From the NCBI GenBank assembly GCA_013399115.1, contig VXAA01001244.1:1603476-1667475 (forward strand): DNA of 64,000 nt, given 5' to 3'. How positions within the stretch are numbered: position 1 is the first letter of the stretch; every line of letters begins with the position of its first letter. Source of the DNA: Anseranas semipalmata. Taxonomy: Eukaryota; Chordata; Aves; Anseriformes; Anseranatidae. The position numbers and the translations under genes are program-made. The notes under the pieces are model-generated. The model had not been told where the DNA came from and searched no databases. It saw nothing but the letters and a program-made list of their open reading frames with translations. Of this stretch, positions 60,506 to 64,000 are shown one piece after another.

Positions 60506-63500
60506 GTAATTATTGAGCTCAATACGTTTGCGCTCCCTTTTTGTTGCTACTGCTAAAGTTGCACTAACTGAATAATATCTCATGCCTTTACATTTCTGCA
60601 AGTTACCTTCTGATTGCTTTGTAAGAATCTCAAAATGGGAGATCTTATCTTGGAACTGCATTCGGGTAATATTCCTCTTGTATTTAGGTTAGATATATGT
60701 AGGCTGGCTAATGGCCTTCTGCATCTGATAACCTTGCTTACTTGGTTTCTTTTTTAATTTGAAATTTTCCGTCCTGCTCAGACATTGGTGTCAGCTGTAT
60801 AAATACAGATTGGGGAAGGATAATGAACAGATACAGAGTTCCTGGATTATGGAACTGTTTGAGATTTTCCATTTAGAAAACTGACAATATTTAAGAAAGA
60901 TAAAAGTCAAAATTGAATGTCTTGAAAGTGATTCAAGTCCCAGAATGGCTCACAGAGCAAAACGTGTGCCATAAACCAAAACTAAGTTCTGAAAGACTGT
61001 GTTGAACAGAGAAGGAAGGTTTTCTGAAGAAAGAATATTCTGAAGATACTTTGCACTTTTTAAGTGCTTGTTCACATCTATATTTTTAAGTGTTTTGGAT
61101 ATATTCAATGATAATGAAGACTGTTTATACAGTTTTAGAAAATAAGGTCTTTAAAATTTGTCCATCCCTCTGCTCCACAACAGGATGAAGTGTGCATAAA
61201 ATATTTCTGATGATGCACGTCTAATTGTTCTTAAAAGCCTGTGCTGATGAAAATACCACTGCTTGTTCTAATTGGCAGTATGTTTTATTGCTTAATTAGC
61301 CTTACAGATAGATATTTATAAATGTCTAACCTTAATTTCCAGTGCAGCAATTTAAATCCATTACAGCTTACTCTGACTGCAGTGGAAGCAAATCAATTTA
61401 CTGTTTCCCTCTCTAGTAATTTATTTTAACATATTGGAAGAGTGTGATCTTTCGATAAACAAAGTAGTGTTTCTGTCTTTCTTTAAAAGCTGTGTTGCCC
61501 TCTTGGAAGTGGTTCTCTCTTTCTTGAATTGCAAAATCAAAAATGGGATGAAACTCTCAGGTGAAGCATTTAACTGCTTGCATACGTGTTTAATGCATCT
61601 GTTTATATGCTTCAATGTGATACATTTGTTTTCACAACAGAATGATGCTGGTGACATGATCATTTTTGAATCATAACTTAGAGTTCTTCTGATTAATGTT
61701 ATCTTTGTCATTACTCAAGTTCTGTACAAACTGAGCTGAGTGGCTGCTGAGGAGGAAAAACTAGGCATACGTTGGATTTCCTTTTGCCTTTTACTAAAAT
61801 ACTGAAAAGAATTGAAAATAATGTCTATGGAATTTTAAGTAAAACTGAGTGTTTCTCAAATATTTCCTTTTTCCCAGCTTAGAAAGCTAACAAAAATAAG
61901 TGATGATGCTCAGACATAAATGCAGAAGGGTGTAATTCTGCATTCTTTAGAAGCCCTTAGTCTAATTTCAGTTGGAGTTTAGCCCTAAAAGGAAAATGTG
62001 TTGGATACAAACATAGCAGTGCAAACCTAGCTGTAATTGAGTAAAGTATTTTTGAGTAAATGTATATAAATGTATGTATTATTGAGTAAATGTTTTCCTG
62101 TGTCAAATGATAAAAGCAGTAGCATAGAGGACAGAGAATGAGATTTAATGTGCAGCTAAAAGTTGTCTGCAGAATCAGTACACAGGTCCTGACAATCATG
62201 GAGTAACCAATTGTCTTACGCAGCCATCCCCAGAGCGTTGGACTCCAGGTGATCGGCGCGTTCCAGTGTTCTCAATCTTTTCCATGCCATGACTCTGGTT
62301 ACAAGCAAAAACAGATTAGAGAAATAAAGAAGGTTCCAGCAAGGACTGGCTGTCTCTTAGACAGCTAGTGGCTTCGTTTTGATATATGATACTGGCTGTC
62401 TCTTGGACAGTAGTGGCTTTTTCTTAACTAGACTGTAAGTACTGACTTTGTTCCTTCACTGTGCAAGAAAGGTAGTTAACCATAAGAAGCAAGAGAGGAA
62501 AACAAAACTGGTAATTTTTCTGTAGTAGGTGCAATAAAACTTTATGAGGGAAAGAAAGTCATTTCCAGTATAAAAGTATTACTAATACTGTGATTGGGAA
62601 AGAAGATGTGAACATTTTCTATGTGGGAGTTAAAGTATTATATAGGAGTTAAATTAAAATCCAGCTAGTTTAGCAAAAAAAAGTCATGTTATGGTGGTAC
62701 CTCTTGTGTTCTCTCTAGATCACAGAAAATCCATAAAATCTGCTCAGGAACTGGGCACTGGTTGGAACAATGAAATGGCAGCTAAGACAAATCTAATATA
62801 TAGAGAACTCTTAAATTCATGAAGAGTGGCAGGGCAGTGCTGCAGGCTGCCATACTTAAGCACAGCTCATCAGAGTTATTACTCCCACGGATTTCTTGTC
62901 TATAAGCACAGAAGCATTTGTTGATAGCAATATTAAGAAGCCAAAGTCGATACACAAGGGGAGTTGACCCCTATTTCACGCCTCTGCTATTTGTGGCTGA
63001 GTTAAGAGACAAGAAAAAAAAAAGCTACAAACCTGTAACAGTGGTAGACACTTAGACACTTTGGTGTGAACTTTCTTAGTACATTTCTGTTTAATTTGGA
63101 AAAGCTGTCTGCGTGCTTTCAGCTCCCGTAGATCCCTGCCTATAACGTTTGTAGAGGTTATTGAAATTGGGTTATATAATAGAAACTGGATTGCGTTGCT
63201 ACCAGTAGTCATTCCATTGCTACCAGTACCATTCTGTAACGTTCTGAACATTAATGCATCCCTGTGTTGTCATTTCTGAGAAGTCTCTCCTGTGGACTAT
63301 TGTGCAGGCAGGTTTCATATATTCTCTATTTCATTTAGCAAATGCTGTTTGACTTGGTTTCAATAAACTTTTCAAGTGGGAGTTGCACAAAATTCCAAGA
63401 TGGAAAGAAGGACAAAAACTGAAATATGAACACTAAAATTGTCAAGTGAGGGAAAAAATGGAAAAACAGAGGAGTAATTCCACCTGCAAATAATAGTTTA

Positions 63501-64000
63501 AAAATGAGATTAGTAACAGTTTAAAAGTAATAAGATTTTAAAATCATGTTTTCTTCTAAATTAAAACCCTGAAACAGAACCTGAGCATGAATGAATTAAA
63601 TATTTGTTCATATGAACTTTATAGACATTTCTCTACAAATCTTTTACTTCAAAATAATCAGATTTTTCAGAGGAGAAAATTATCCAATTTGAGTCTAAAT
63701 GGAAATTAGCACTGTCTTGTTTTTATCTCACAGCTCAACGGTTATTATGTCCTCTCTTATTCTTCCAAAACTTAAAAATATGCTGTGTACAATTCCTCAA
63801 AATTCCTGACATGCAGAGTTGTCACAGACTCTTGCCTATTTTCTCTTACCTCTTGGTCTTACATTTGGTACTTTGTAGCCAGGCGTTGCTGTTCTTTTCT
63901 TTACATTTCAGTAGCATAGTGGATTTCTAAACCTGTGGGTGCGTTGTTGGGTGTTGTTTTGTTTTTTTAAATCCATGAGATTCTATTCCAGTGCAGCTTC
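60506..64000 (+). other. EIF3A: EIF3A intron 18 (continues beyond window)
   Basis: The donor at 60506 opens an intron with no acceptor leading to the Arg/Asp-rich decapeptide repeats found so far. At least 3.5 kb is intronic. Besides a short duplication near 62345, no exon, RNA or clear repeat was recognised. Confidence 0.65.
62345..62420 (+). repeat. Imperfect direct repeat, 46-bp period
   Basis: actggctgtctcttagacag at 62345 recurs as actggctgtctcttggacag at 62391, each followed by (c)tagtggctt. The duplicated core is about 30 bases. It appears to be a local duplication without a recognised function. Confidence 0.8.

Noticed and set aside
62221..62270. Arg/Asp-like translation (ERWTPGDRRVP) after a CAG near 62220, suggesting the next EIF3A exon
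   Set aside because: The frame needed after exon 18 (two bases of a split codon) gives unrelated residues, no donor follows in phase, and the resemblance to the decapeptide repeat is too short.
1..64000. Search for CRISPR arrays, bacterial operons, phage-like or viral genes
   Set aside because: No regularly spaced repeats, no compact prokaryotic-style gene runs and no intact retroviral or viral coding region were seen; the sequence is ordinary avian nuclear DNA.

Overview
The window is vertebrate nuclear DNA, almost certainly from a bird. The genes are split by GT-AG introns, the intergenic DNA is AT-rich, the first exons sit in CpG-rich islands, and the only recognisable interspersed repeats are CR1-type LINE fragments, the dominant avian retroposon. 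A 458-base run of N and two single Ns show a draft assembly. No prokaryotic operons, CRISPR arrays or viral genes were seen.

Four protein-coding genes were identified by translating exons and checking that splice phases join. (1) PRDX3, mitochondrial peroxiredoxin 3, + strand: five 3'-terminal coding exons at 118-5034; the targeting-peptide exon lies left of the window. (2) SFXN4, sideroflexin-4, + strand: 14 coding exons at 6875-18347, apparently complete (319 aa). (3) DENND10 (formerly FAM45A), - strand: nine coding exons from 33769 down to 26409, complete (354 aa). (4) EIF3A, largest scaffold subunit of translation factor eIF3, + strand: 17 coding exons at 39938-60505. Its first exon is almost certainly inside the N gap at 35845-36302, and its last part lies beyond 64000. 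As I recall it, the order PRDX3-SFXN4-DENND10-EIF3A matches human chromosome 10q26, so this is a conserved housekeeping block.

Layout: 1-5.9 kb PRDX3 with three candidate poly(A) sites; 5.9-6.6 kb spacer; 6.6-18.7 kb SFXN4; 18.7-26.4 kb convergent intergenic DNA with CR1 remnants and the probable DENND10 3'UTR; 26.4-33.8 kb DENND10; 33.8-36.5 kb divergent DENND10/EIF3A promoter region; 36.5-64 kb EIF3A. PRDX3 and SFXN4 are both mitochondrial (peroxide removal; complex I assembly and iron/Fe-S balance). DENND10 acts on late endosomes and EIF3A in cytosolic translation initiation.

The most interesting non-coding structure is a pair of homologous H/ACA box snoRNAs in consecutive EIF3A introns (47739-47861 and 48490-48621). 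Both have the two-hairpin fold, H box and terminal ACA, and are best explained as SNORA19 and a diverged paralog. Other points: EIF3A exon 8 begins with GTAAGG directly after a TAG acceptor (a recursive-splicing-like junction on an in-frame exon); an old CR1 LINE is split by a younger CR1 in EIF3A intron 13; and an AATAAA-plus-A26 retroposed-looking tail lies in EIF3A intron 17. I found no convincing new multi-gene system.
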